The position numbers were made by a program, and so were the translations under genes. 64,000 nucleotides of DNA, from NCBI RefSeq assembly GCF_910589745.1, contig NZ_OU342399.1:1571501-1635500 (forward strand), written 5' to 3'. Numbering within the stretch: position 1 is the stretch's first letter; each line of letters opens with the position of its first letter. This stretch comes from Candidatus Arcticimaribacter forsetii (GTDB lineage Bacteria > Bacteroidota > Bacteroidia > Flavobacteriales > Flavobacteriaceae). Under the pieces are notes generated by a model, which made no database searches, was not told the origin of the DNA, and worked only from the letters and a program-made list of their open reading frames with translations. Shown here piece by piece: positions 55,136 to 62,911 of this stretch.

Positions 55136-55747
55136 ATGCTTGAACTTTTCTCAAATACTAATGAACCCTGGCAGCCAAAACTACCAGATGCTGAATTAAC
55201 ATACTATTCAACCTTTTGGACAAAAGAAGAAGCAGATATTTTATATTCTAAGTTACTTAAAGAAATACCTTGGAGACAAGACCCCATAACAGTTTTCGGA
55301 AAAACATACCCGCAACCAAGACTTACTTCATTGCACAGTGTAAATAAGGAACCCTACAGTTACTCTGGAATTAAAATGAACCCTGAACCTATGACAGAAA
55401 CTCTTGAGCGTATTTTATCAAAAATAAAAACTGTTGAACAAAATAAATTTACTTCGGTTTTATTAAACCAGTACCGAGATGGAAAAGATAGTAATGGGTG
55501 GCATTCAGATGACGAGAAAGAATTGGGAATCAACCCAATCATTGCGTCGGTTAGCTTAGGTGAAGAACGATTTTTTCATTTAAAACACAAGAAAGATAAA
55601 ACGCAACGCTTAAAAATAAAATTAGAACACGGTAGTTTATTGATTATGGGTGGTACTATGCAAGAAAACTGGCAACACCAGATAGCAAAAACTAAAAGAG
55701 AAATTGACTCGAGAATTAATTTAACATTCAGGAAAATATTAAAATAA
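55136..55747 (+). CDS. AlkB-family 2-oxoglutarate/Fe(II) dioxygenase
   Basis: A 203-residue AlkB-like protein that removes alkyl groups from damaged DNA or RNA bases by oxidation. The Fe(II) ligands are His123 and Asp125 in GWHSDDE and His181 in WQHQIAK; 2-oxoglutarate contacts are NQYRDGKDSNG and the C-terminal RINLTFR (Arg193, Arg199). It is closest to the ALKBH2/3-like bacterial group. A TTG six bases upstream (55130) could extend the frame, but it sits in a perfect -7 box, so ATG 55136 is preferred. It stands alone, 72 bases before the DUF5916 gene. Confidence 0.94.
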   Translation: MLELFSNTNEPWQPKLPDAELTYYSTFWTKEEADILYSKLLKEIPWRQDPITVFGKTYPQPRLTSLHSVNKEPYSYSGIKMNPEPMTETLERILSKIKTVEQNKFTSVLLNQYRDGKDSNGWHSDDEKELGINPIIASVSLGEERFFHLKHKKDKTQRLKIKLEHGSLLIMGGTMQENWQHQIAKTKREIDSRINLTFRKILK

Positions 55748-55819
55748 AAAGGTTTTAAATATTTTTAATTCAAAATCGAAAATCAATACTTATTTTCGTA
55801 TGATTAAATTAATTATTGA

Positions 55820-58021
55820 TTGAATATCAAAACCTATTTTTTACTATTAGCTGTTCTCATGCATTTTAGCTCTTATTCTCAAGAGCAATTACAAGCTTTT
55901 GTGAAATTTTCTAATCAGGAAATTATTATAGATGGCTATGAGGAGGAGGAAGTTTGGAAATCTGCAGATGAAATTACTGATTTTTGGCAGTGGTTTCCAA
56001 CGGACAGTTTAAAAGCAGAACAAAAAACAACAGCCAAGTTTTTAGTCGATGATGTAAATCTCTACATCTTAGTTACTTCATATTCAAAAACTAAGGAATA
56101 TATTGTTCCATCTTTAAGAAGAGATTATTCTGGAGCAGGAAATGATAATATCTCGATAATCTTAGACACTTTTATGGATGGAACCAACGGCTTTATGTTT
56201 GGTACTAATCCTTTTGGAGTAAAACGAGAATCATTGATTTCTAACGGAGGGAATGATTTCGAAAAAGATTTTAATAGAAGTTGGGATGTTAAGTGGGAAA
56301 CTGAAGCTAGTCAACAAGATGGCTTTACTATTTCGGAAATTAAAATCCCCCTAAAATCAATTCAATATCCTGAAGGTGCAACACAATGGAGACTTAATAT
56401 ATATCGGCACGATACAGATACCAAACAATGGTCCACTTGGGCTAATATCCCTCAAAACCAAACAATTTCAGGCTTAGCTTATGCTGGGGTTCTAAATTTC
56501 GAAAAACCTTTAAAGAAGTCAGGAAAAACAGTAGCTCTTATTCCATATATAGGAGGTTCCGTTCTAAAAGACTTTGATGCCGACGAACGTAAAAGCGTAT
56601 TCAATTATGGTGGGGATGCTAAAGTTTCAGTAGGAAGTGGAATGAACCTAGATTTAACAATTAATCCAGATTTTTCTCAAGTAGAAGTTGATGATCAGAT
56701 CATTAATCTAAGTAGGTTTGAAGTTACACTTCCAGAGAAAAGACAGTTTTTTATTCAAAACAGTGATCTATTTGTGAACTTTGGAGATCGTAGGGAAGCA
56801 CAGCCTTTTTTCTCAAGGAGGATTGGAGTGGCTAAGGACACTACAGGAGCTACGTTTGAGAATAAAATTATAGCTGGAGTTCGATTAAGTGGTAAAGTAA
56901 ATAATGATCTTCGTCTTGGTTTTTTAAACATGCAAACCGAGCAGGATGAAGCAAATCAAATTGCTGCAAATAACAATACCGTATTTACACTTCAGCAAAA
57001 AGTATTTGATCGGTCTAACATAAACTTCATATTTGTTAATAGACAAACCACCGGAGATCCCGATTTTGAACACACCCAAGACCGTTTCAATAGAGTTGTT
57101 GGTGTTGATTTTAATTTAGCTTCTAAAAGTAATCGTTGGAATGGAAGAACTTTTATTCACAACTCATTTAGTCCTGATCAAAAAAATGACGCATATTCAG
57201 CTGGTATTAATCTAGAATATAACGCTAAAGTTCATTCTGTATCTTATGGAGGTGTTCGTATCGGAGATAATTATCAATCTGACCTGGGATTCATCAGAAG
57301 AACTGGAATATTAAAAAACTATTTGCGCTATACTTACAGAATCTGGCTTGATTCTAAAATTCTGCGTTCTATCAATCTATCACAAACTTTTTACTATGTA
57401 GGAAGGCCTAAAGATGATAACTTAACTACAGATCGTGGGCTTTGGTCCAATGTAGAATTTTCTTTTAAAAATCAATCAAGAATTCAATTACGATACAGTA
57501 ATAGATACACCTATCTTCTAAATTCATTTGACCCAACAAGAAGTTTAGACATTGATCCTTTATCTGCAAATACAGGTTTCAAGTACAATGATGTTGAAGT
57601 TTCTTATCGTTCTGATCCCAACAATATCTTTACATATAATGCAAGAAGCTCTTATGGTAGTTTTTTTAATGGAAAAAAACTCTCTTTCTCTTCCCAAATG
57701 AATTACCGCATTCAGCCCTATTTTACAGCGAGTATGCGCTTAAATTATGATCGGATTAAATTGCCTAATTATAATGCAGTTGATTTAATACTAGTGGGTC
57801 CAAAGGTTGATGTCACTTTCAACAAAAAATTATTTTGGGGGACATTTTTCCAATATAGTTCTCAATCAGAAATTTTTGGCATAAATTCTAGATTACAATG
57901 GAGATTTAGTCCTTTATCAGATTTTTATCTTGTTTATAATGATAATTACTTTGTAACTGATACTTTTGCACCTAAAGTTCGGAGTTTAACCTTTAAATTA
58001 ACCTACTGGTTTAATAAATAA
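55820..58021 (+). CDS. DUF5916 outer-membrane protein with CBM9-like N-domain
   Basis: A 733-residue exported protein. Signal peptide residues 1-20 (FLLLAVLMHFSSYSQ); an N-terminal carbohydrate-binding-family-9-like domain (about 30-215) with IIIDGYEEEEVWKSA and SIILDTFMDGTNGFMFGTNPFG; then the DUF5916 region with alternating strands (NLDLTINPDFSQVEVDDQIINLSRFE near 280-305, with key segment LTINPDFSQVE) ending in a terminal aromatic residue pattern (LTYWFNK) suggesting a beta-barrel in the outer membrane. Its function is not known. The start is TTG at 55820; the first ATG (residue 14) would remove most of the signal peptide. Confidence 0.87.
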   Translation: MNIKTYFLLLAVLMHFSSYSQEQLQAFVKFSNQEIIIDGYEEEEVWKSADEITDFWQWFPTDSLKAEQKTTAKFLVDDVNLYILVTSYSKTKEYIVPSLRRDYSGAGNDNISIILDTFMDGTNGFMFGTNPFGVKRESLISNGGNDFEKDFNRSWDVKWETEASQQDGFTISEIKIPLKSIQYPEGATQWRLNIYRHDTDTKQWSTWANIPQNQTISGLAYAGVLNFEKPLKKSGKTVALIPYIGGSVLKDFDADERKSVFNYGGDAKVSVGSGMNLDLTINPDFSQVEVDDQIINLSRFEVTLPEKRQFFIQNSDLFVNFGDRREAQPFFSRRIGVAKDTTGATFENKIIAGVRLSGKVNNDLRLGFLNMQTEQDEANQIAANNNTVFTLQQKVFDRSNINFIFVNRQTTGDPDFEHTQDRFNRVVGVDFNLASKSNRWNGRTFIHNSFSPDQKNDAYSAGINLEYNAKVHSVSYGGVRIGDNYQSDLGFIRRTGILKNYLRYTYRIWLDSKILRSINLSQTFYYVGRPKDDNLTTDRGLWSNVEFSFKNQSRIQLRYSNRYTYLLNSFDPTRSLDIDPLSANTGFKYNDVEVSYRSDPNNIFTYNARSSYGSFFNGKKLSFSSQMNYRIQPYFTASMRLNYDRIKLPNYNAVDLILVGPKVDVTFNKKLFWGTFFQYSSQSEIFGINSRLQWRFSPLSDFYLVYNDNYFVTDTFAPKVRSLTFKLTYWFNK

Positions 58022-58031
58022 AAAACATTTT

Positions 58032-58736
58032 ATGAGATCTATTTTTACCCTTTTCGTTTCAATCTTAATAATTTCTTGTGGCTCACCAACAAAAAAAGCC
58101 ATGAATGTAACTGGAACAATTGACGGATTAAGAAAAGGAACTTTATACCTTCAAAAAATTGAAGACACGCTTCTTGTTAATGTAGATTCAATTAAAGTCG
58201 AAAAAAATAAAGTTTTTAGTTTGGGAGATGATGGAATAACATCACCAGAAATGTATTACTTATATCTTGACAAAGAAGACGGGAATGTATTGAATGACCG
58301 CATTTCGTTTTTTGGAGAAAAAGGAGATATTACTATAAACACTTTATTAAAAACATTCGAAAGTAGTGCAAAAATTTCCGGATCCGAAAATCAAGTTTTA
58401 TGGGAGGAATATCAAGGAACATTAAGAAGATTTAATGAAACGAGTCTTAAGCTATTGAAAAATTATATAGAAGAAGATTCTTTAAGTCCAAAGGCAAAAG
58501 AAGCTAAATTTGAAGAAGACTCTAAAAGATTATTAAAAAGACGTTATCTATATGCCTTAAACTTTGCAACAAACCATGCGGATAAAGAAATAGCACCATA
58601 TATTGGGTTATTCGAAATTAGTAATGCAAACCCAAAGCTTCTCAATGATCTTTATTCAGAAATGTCTGAAAAAGTAAAAAACTCAACCTATGGGGTTGAG
58701 TTTAGTAAACATCTTGCTTCCCTAAAGGAAGAATAA
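58032..58736 (+). CDS. DUF4369 lipoprotein
   Basis: A 234-residue predicted lipoprotein: signal peptide with lipobox IISC at residues 13-16, followed by GSPTKKAM. The DUF4369 domain (about 25-115) shows 'V.GTIDGLRKGTLYLQKIEDTLLVNVDSI', typical of the N-terminal part of Bacteroidota thiol-disulfide oxidoreductase-like lipoproteins; here there is no thioredoxin domain after it, only a helical region (about 125-230). Function unknown. It is 10 bases after the DUF5916 gene. Its 3' end contains a hairpin that looks like a terminator for the opposite strand. Confidence 0.82.
   Translation: MRSIFTLFVSILIISCGSPTKKAMNVTGTIDGLRKGTLYLQKIEDTLLVNVDSIKVEKNKVFSLGDDGITSPEMYYLYLDKEDGNVLNDRISFFGEKGDITINTLLKTFESSAKISGSENQVLWEEYQGTLRRFNETSLKLLKNYIEEDSLSPKAKEAKFEEDSKRLLKRRYLYALNFATNHADKEIAPYIGLFEISNANPKLLNDLYSEMSEKVKNSTYGVEFSKHLASLKEE
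58676..58703 (-). terminator. Minus-strand terminator inside the DUF4369 gene
   Basis: A perfect 10-bp stem (aaactcaacc, 58679-58688, with ggttgagttt, 58694-58703) with a 5-base loop. On the minus strand it is followed by six T residues (58681-58676), giving a good intrinsic terminator for the convergent gene at 58751-59023. On the plus strand there are only three T residues after the stem. Confidence 0.7.
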
Positions 58737-58750
58737 TTCTTTGAAACTTT

Positions 58751-59023
58751 CTATTTAAGCTTATCTATTTTATCTGAAATAGAAGCAGTTGTTTTATTCA
58801 ATTGCTCTACAATTGAATTGAAATGTTTCTTTGCAGAAGTTCCTTCTTGAAAATCGTGAATTTTAATAATAAGTTCATCAAACAAAGCAATTGCTTCATC
58901 GATTAACTTTTCACTTTTCTTGAAATCACCTTTAGGATTCATTAGTTCCCAAACATAGATTTCTTCTATTAAAGAGCCAACACTATTATTGATATCTTTC
59001 TTTAGTTGTTTTTTACTAGCCAT
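58751..59023 (-). CDS. Small helical protein of unknown function
   Basis: A 90-residue charged, all-helical protein (MASKKQLKKDINNSVGSLIE at the N-terminus) with no signal peptide or membrane segment. It contains a run of heptad-like leucine/isoleucine positions. I recognise it only as a conserved flavobacterial unknown. It is 81 bases downstream of bcp on the same strand, and a weak -7 box (TACCTTTA, minus strand, 59050-59043) precedes it. The terminator at 58676-58703 serves it. Confidence 0.75.
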   Translation of the reverse strand: MASKKQLKKDINNSVGSLIEEIYVWELMNPKGDFKKSEKLIDEAIALFDELIIKIHDFQEGTSAKKHFNSIVEQLNKTTASISDKIDKLK

Positions 59024-59104
59024 AACACTTCTTTGTTTTTGGTAAAGGTATTGAAATTATATTTGTTAACGTCAGTAGTATCTTAAAGTAAGATTCGAAA
59101 ATAG

Positions 59105-59551
59105 TTATTTTAATTTCTGTAATGCTTTCTTAATATGACTATCTGGCAATAAACTATTATGAACGTAAGAAACGTCCCCCTCTTTATTAATTACAAAAGT
59201 TATTCGTTTAGTGTAGAGGCCAAATAGAATCTTCGGCAATTTAAACAAGCGCTGTACTTTCTGTTTAGAATCGGATAAAAGTATAAACGGAAGACGATGT
59301 CTTTTTGCAAATTTCTGATGACTTTTAACCCCATCTGAGCTAATACCAATTACCTCTGCACCTAGTTCAAGAAACTCCTCGTAATGATCTCTAAAACTAC
59401 AAGCCTCAGCTGTGCATCCAGGTGTTTCGTCTTTTGGATAAAAATAAACAATAACAGGTTTTACACCGATTACTGTTTCACTTTTAAATTGATTTCCATG
59501 TTGATCAAATAATTCAAATCTAGGAACAGGATCACCTATTTTTAAGCTCAT
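59105..59551 (-). CDS. bcp: Thioredoxin-dependent peroxiredoxin (BCP/PrxQ)
   Basis: A 148-residue peroxiredoxin of the bacterioferritin-comigratory-protein type that reduces hydrogen peroxide and organic peroxides. The peroxidatic cysteine Cys46 and resolving cysteine Cys51 are five apart in ETPGCTAEACSFRD, the usual PrxQ arrangement. Other landmarks are VIVYFYPKD, VIGISSDGV and PFILLSDSK. It overlaps queD by 4 bases (ATGA), so the two are coupled. Confidence 0.96.
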   Translation of the reverse strand: MSLKIGDPVPRFELFDQHGNQFKSETVIGVKPVIVYFYPKDETPGCTAEACSFRDHYEEFLELGAEVIGISSDGVKSHQKFAKRHRLPFILLSDSKQKVQRLFKLPKILFGLYTKRITFVINKEGDVSYVHNSLLPDSHIKKALQKLK

Positions 59552-59961
59552 AAATTTTCGGAGTAAGTCACAAAGTTTCTTGGAGTTTCATAGAGTACAA
59601 CTTCCATTCTTTGCTCTTTGGTAAGGATTTTTTTTAATTTATTATAAATAACAACAACAATGTTTTCTGCGGTAGGTATCGTATCGGAAAATTCTGGAAC
59701 TTCTAAGTTTAAGTTTTTATGATCAAAAGCATCTTCAACTTCAGATTTAATATAATCTTTTAAAACTTTCATATCCATAACATAACCTGTGTTAGGGTCG
59801 ATTGGTCCAGTTACACTTACAATTAGCTCGTAATTGTGTCCGTGGAAGTTTGGATTAGAGCATTTACCAAATATGGCATTATTTTGTTTGTCACTCCAAT
59901 CTTTTCTGTACAAGCGATGTGCTGCATTAAAATGTGCTTTTCTGCTTACTGTTACATTCAT
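59548..59961 (-). CDS. queD: 6-carboxytetrahydropterin synthase (QueD/PTPS family)
   Basis: A 137-residue T-fold protein. Zinc ligands are His15 (HFNAAH), His40 and His42 (FHGHNY), and the catalytic cysteine is Cys34 in GKCSNPN. In bacteria the enzyme makes 6-carboxy-5,6,7,8-tetrahydropterin for queuosine; eukaryotic relatives make 6-pyruvoyl-tetrahydropterin. The bacterial assignment is preferred, but no other queuosine gene is in the window to confirm it. It overlaps idi by one base and bcp by four. Confidence 0.92.
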   Translation of the reverse strand: MNVTVSRKAHFNAAHRLYRKDWSDKQNNAIFGKCSNPNFHGHNYELIVSVTGPIDPNTGYVMDMKVLKDYIKSEVEDAFDHKNLNLEVPEFSDTIPTAENIVVVIYNKLKKILTKEQRMEVVLYETPRNFVTYSENL

Positions 59962-60482
59962 TATTTTTGGTTTAAATGATTATAAAAACGATCAAAGATT
60001 ATAGCAAACCACACGGTATAAGAATCTGGATTATTTTTTAAGTCAGAATTAATCTCTTCAATATTCATCCATTTCCAAGAAGCAACTTCTTCTGGATTAA
60101 TAACAGGATCTCCTTCATACCGACCAAGCATAACGTGATCTAATTCATGTTCTGTTAAACCATTATCAAAAGGTGCTTTATATATAAAATTGAAAAGATA
60201 TTCTAAAGGGGTTGTAAACCCCATTTCTTCATCGAGTCTTCTAAGTCCTGCTTCAATATTACCTTCTCCATCACGTTGATGACTACAACATGTGTTTGTC
60301 CAAAGTCCTGGAGAGTGATATTTTTCTATAGCTCGTTGTTGGAGCATCAATTCATTTTTGTCATTTACAACAAAAACAGAAAAGGCACGGTGTAAAACTG
60401 CCTTCTCATGAGCCTCCATTTTTGGCATCAAACCTATGGGTTCATCATTCGAGTTAACGAGTATAACTTTTTCTTCTTCCAT
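59961..60482 (-). CDS. idi: Isopentenyl-diphosphate delta-isomerase, type 1
   Basis: A 173-residue Nudix-fold isomerase that interconverts isopentenyl and dimethylallyl diphosphate. Catalytic Cys66 and metal ligand His68 lie in WTNTCCSHQRDG; His25 and His31 are the N-terminal ligands; EHELDH (residues 111-116) supplies the glutamate ligands; SWKWMNIEEI is the late conserved element. Its gene order idi-queD-bcp is unrelated by function, though it probably forms one transcript by overlap. Confidence 0.95.
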   Translation of the reverse strand: MEEEKVILVNSNDEPIGLMPKMEAHEKAVLHRAFSVFVVNDKNELMLQQRAIEKYHSPGLWTNTCCSHQRDGEGNIEAGLRRLDEEMGFTTPLEYLFNFIYKAPFDNGLTEHELDHVMLGRYEGDPVINPEEVASWKWMNIEEINSDLKNNPDSYTVWFAIIFDRFYNHLNQK

Positions 60483-60519
60483 CGTTTCAAAATTACCAAT
60501 TAATTTATCAAAAACCTAT

Positions 60520-60552
60520 TTTGAAAAGCATGAGCCTTCCTATATATATTTG
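60520..60552 (+). promoter_or_regulatory. prfC promoter
   Basis: TTTG (60520-60523), 21 bases of spacer, and TATATTTG (60545-60552), both matching the consensus. A second perfect -7 box, TATTTTTG, follows directly at 60553-60560. The prfC ATG is at 60576, so leaders of about 20 or 12 bases are possible. Confidence 0.6.
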
Positions 60553-60575
60553 TATTTTTGAGCAAAATTTAATTC

Positions 60576-62159
60576 ATGTTTTTAGAAGAAATCGCAAGGA
60601 GGAGAACCTTTGGAATTATTTCGCACCCTGATGCTGGAAAAACCACTCTAACAGAAAAATTACTCCTTTTTGGAGGAGCAATTCAAGAGGCTGGAGCTGT
60701 GAAGTCGAACAAAATTAAAAAAGGTGCTACAAGCGATTTTATGGAAATTGAACGTCAACGTGGAATTTCTGTTGCTACTTCTGTTCTTGCCTTTATTTAT
60801 AAAAACAAGAAAATAAATATCCTCGATACACCTGGACACAAAGATTTTGCAGAGGACACTTTTAGAACCTTGACTGCAGTAGATAGTGTTATAGTTGTTA
60901 TTGATGTTGCTAAAGGAGTAGAAGAGCAAACCGAAAAGTTAGTAGAGGTATGCCGAATGCGAAGTATCCCTATTATTGTTTTCATAAACAAATTGGATCG
61001 AGAAGGAAAAGATTCTTTTGATCTTTTAGATGAAATCGAAACAAAGTTAGGATTGCGAGTTACTCCTTTATCTCACCCGATTGGAATGGGTTATGACTTT
61101 AAAGGAATTTATAATATTTGGAATAAAAACGCAAAACTATTTCTGGAAGACACCAAGACATCTAAAGGAAAAACTGTTTCATTTGATGATTTAGATGATC
61201 CTGAGCTCGAACGTTTAATAACTAGTAATTCTTTAGAAACTTTAAAAGAAGAATTAGAATTAGTTTCTGGAGTTTATCCCCCATTTTCACAAGATGAATA
61301 TTTAGCTGGAAAACTACAACCTGTATTTTTTGGTTCTGCTTTAAATAATTTTGGAGTACAAGAACTGCTAGATTGTTTTATTGATATTGCTCCACCCCCA
61401 CTAGAAAAACAAGCAGAAGAACGCGTAATTCAACCTAATGAAGACAGCTTCAGTGGTTTTGTTTTTAAAATACACGCCAACATGGATCCAAATCATAGAG
61501 ATCGCTTAGCGTTTATTAAAATCGTTTCTGGAACTTTTGAGCGAAACACTCCTTATTTGCATGTTCGAAATAATAAAAAAGTTAAATTTTCAAGTCCTAA
61601 TGCCTTTTTTGCAGAACGAAAAGAAATTGTAGACATCTCTTATCCTGGAGATATAGTTGGGCTACATGATACTGGAAATTTTAAAATTGGAGACTCCCTA
61701 ACCTCAGGGGAAAAGATTCATTTCAAAGGTATTCCAAGCTTCTCTCCCGAACATTTTAGATACATCAACAATGCGGATCCAATGAAAGCTAAACAACTAA
61801 ACAAAGGGGTTGATCAGCTTATGGATGAAGGGGTAGCACAGTTGTTTACTATGTCCATGAACAATCGAAAAATTATTGGTACCGTTGGAGCACTTCAATT
61901 TGAAGTTATTCAATACCGTTTGGAACACGAATATGGAGCTATTTGTTCCTATGAAAATCTTAATGTTTATAAAGCCTGTTGGGTAGAGCCAGAAGATGAG
62001 AAGAATCATGAGTTTGTTGACTTCAAAAGAGTAAAACAAAAATTCTTAGCTACAGATAAACAAGGACAATTAGTCTTTTTAGCAGATTCTAGCTTTTCAT
62101 TACAAATGACACAACAAAAATATCCATCTGTTAAGTTTCATCTTACCTCAGAATTTTAA
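60576..62159 (+). CDS. prfC: Peptide chain release factor 3
   Basis: A 527-residue translational GTPase that recycles RF1/RF2 after termination. G1 is SHPDAGKTT (residues 16-24), G2 RGISVATSV, G3 DTPGHKDF, G4 NKLDREG; the domain 2 and 3 residues (FRYINNADPMKAKQLNKGVDQLMDEG region) are typical of RF3 and separate it from EF-G. It stands alone with a promoter of its own and converges on the DUF962 gene with one base between the stops. Confidence 0.97.
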   Translation: MFLEEIARRRTFGIISHPDAGKTTLTEKLLLFGGAIQEAGAVKSNKIKKGATSDFMEIERQRGISVATSVLAFIYKNKKINILDTPGHKDFAEDTFRTLTAVDSVIVVIDVAKGVEEQTEKLVEVCRMRSIPIIVFINKLDREGKDSFDLLDEIETKLGLRVTPLSHPIGMGYDFKGIYNIWNKNAKLFLEDTKTSKGKTVSFDDLDDPELERLITSNSLETLKEELELVSGVYPPFSQDEYLAGKLQPVFFGSALNNFGVQELLDCFIDIAPPPLEKQAEERVIQPNEDSFSGFVFKIHANMDPNHRDRLAFIKIVSGTFERNTPYLHVRNNKKVKFSSPNAFFAERKEIVDISYPGDIVGLHDTGNFKIGDSLTSGEKIHFKGIPSFSPEHFRYINNADPMKAKQLNKGVDQLMDEGVAQLFTMSMNNRKIIGTVGALQFEVIQYRLEHEYGAICSYENLNVYKACWVEPEDEKNHEFVDFKRVKQKFLATDKQGQLVFLADSSFSLQMTQQKYPSVKFHLTSEF

Positions 62160-62160
62160 T

Positions 62161-62487
62161 CTAATCCTTAGAGGCATCGAAACCACGTTTACCGAGCAAG
62201 ATGTCAAAAAAAAGTGTAAAATCGCCTCTTAAACTCCATAAAGGATGCTTAAAAGTGGCTGGTTTGTTTTTTTCAAAAAAGGCATGACCAATCCAAGCAA
62301 AACCATATCCTGTTAATGGAAGTGCGATCCAATAACGAGCTTCTTTTTGAGCGAATATTAAAAAAACTAACAATCCTAGAACTAAGAATGTACCTATAAA
62401 GTGAAGAATGCGACTGGTTTTATTTTTGTGTTCTGATAAGTAGAATGGATAAAATTCTTTAAAGTTTTTAAAAGATGAGTTTCCCAT
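62161..62487 (-). CDS. DUF962/Mpo1-like membrane protein
   Basis: A 108-residue protein with two hydrophobic helices: FKEFYPFYLSEHKNKTSRILHFIGT contains the family's His-rich start (His20, His29), then about 32-46 and 51-65 are membrane segments; GHAFFEKNKPATFKHPLWSLRGD is the conserved end of the family, with further histidines. Yeast Mpo1 is an Fe(II) dioxygenase acting in fatty acid alpha-oxidation; the bacterial function is inferred from the four histidines. It is the only gene in its unit, 109 bases downstream of DUF3467 with a terminator between. Confidence 0.85.
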   Translation of the reverse strand: MGNSSFKNFKEFYPFYLSEHKNKTSRILHFIGTFLVLGLLVFLIFAQKEARYWIALPLTGYGFAWIGHAFFEKNKPATFKHPLWSLRGDFTLFFDILLGKRGFDASKD

Positions 62488-62558
62488 GGTCTTTGTTTTT
62501 TACTAAAGTAACCTTTTTATAATTCAAAAGAAAACAAGATAATCATTTGAACATGATT

Positions 62559-62590
62559 AAAAAAAATCCCCAACATTGCTGTTGAGGATT
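62559..62590 (-). terminator. Terminator after the rpoC-DUF3467 operon
   Basis: An 11-bp stem with one mismatch (62565-62575 with 62580-62590) and a 4-base loop; on the minus strand it is followed by a run of T residues (62566-62559). It lies 6 bases after the DUF3467 stop. Confidence 0.8.
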
Positions 62591-62596
62591 ATTTTA

Positions 62597-62908
62597 TTAG
62601 GCTTCACCGGTAGGGCCAAAATTTAATGGAATTGGAGGTTGTTCGTTAAATTGAATTTCTCCATTTGCATTTTCAAACCGTTGAATGTTTTCACTCAACG
62701 CTTTTTGTAATCTCTTGGCATGTTGCGGAGTTAAAATAATTCTAGACTTAACCTTAGCTTTTGGAGCCCCAGGCATCATTGATATAAAATCAACAATAAA
62801 CTCAGATACTGAATGGTTGATTATGGCTAGGTTCGAGTAAGTACCCTCAGCCGTAGCTTCATCTAATTCAATATTTATTTTTTGTTCTTCTGTCTTTGAA
62901 TCACTCAT
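62597..62908 (-). CDS. DUF3467 protein
   Basis: A 103-residue protein with the DUF3467 pattern: INIELDEATAEGTYSNLAII, SEFIVDFISMMPGAPKAKVKSRI and LTPQHAKRLQKALSENI. It has no membrane segment. The family is commonly found directly after rpoC in Bacteroidota; function is unknown. It starts 3 bases after the rpoC stop and so is transcribed with it. Confidence 0.9.
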   Translation of the reverse strand: MSDSKTEEQKINIELDEATAEGTYSNLAIINHSVSEFIVDFISMMPGAPKAKVKSRIILTPQHAKRLQKALSENIQRFENANGEIQFNEQPPIPLNFGPTGEA

Positions 62909-62911
62909 AAC

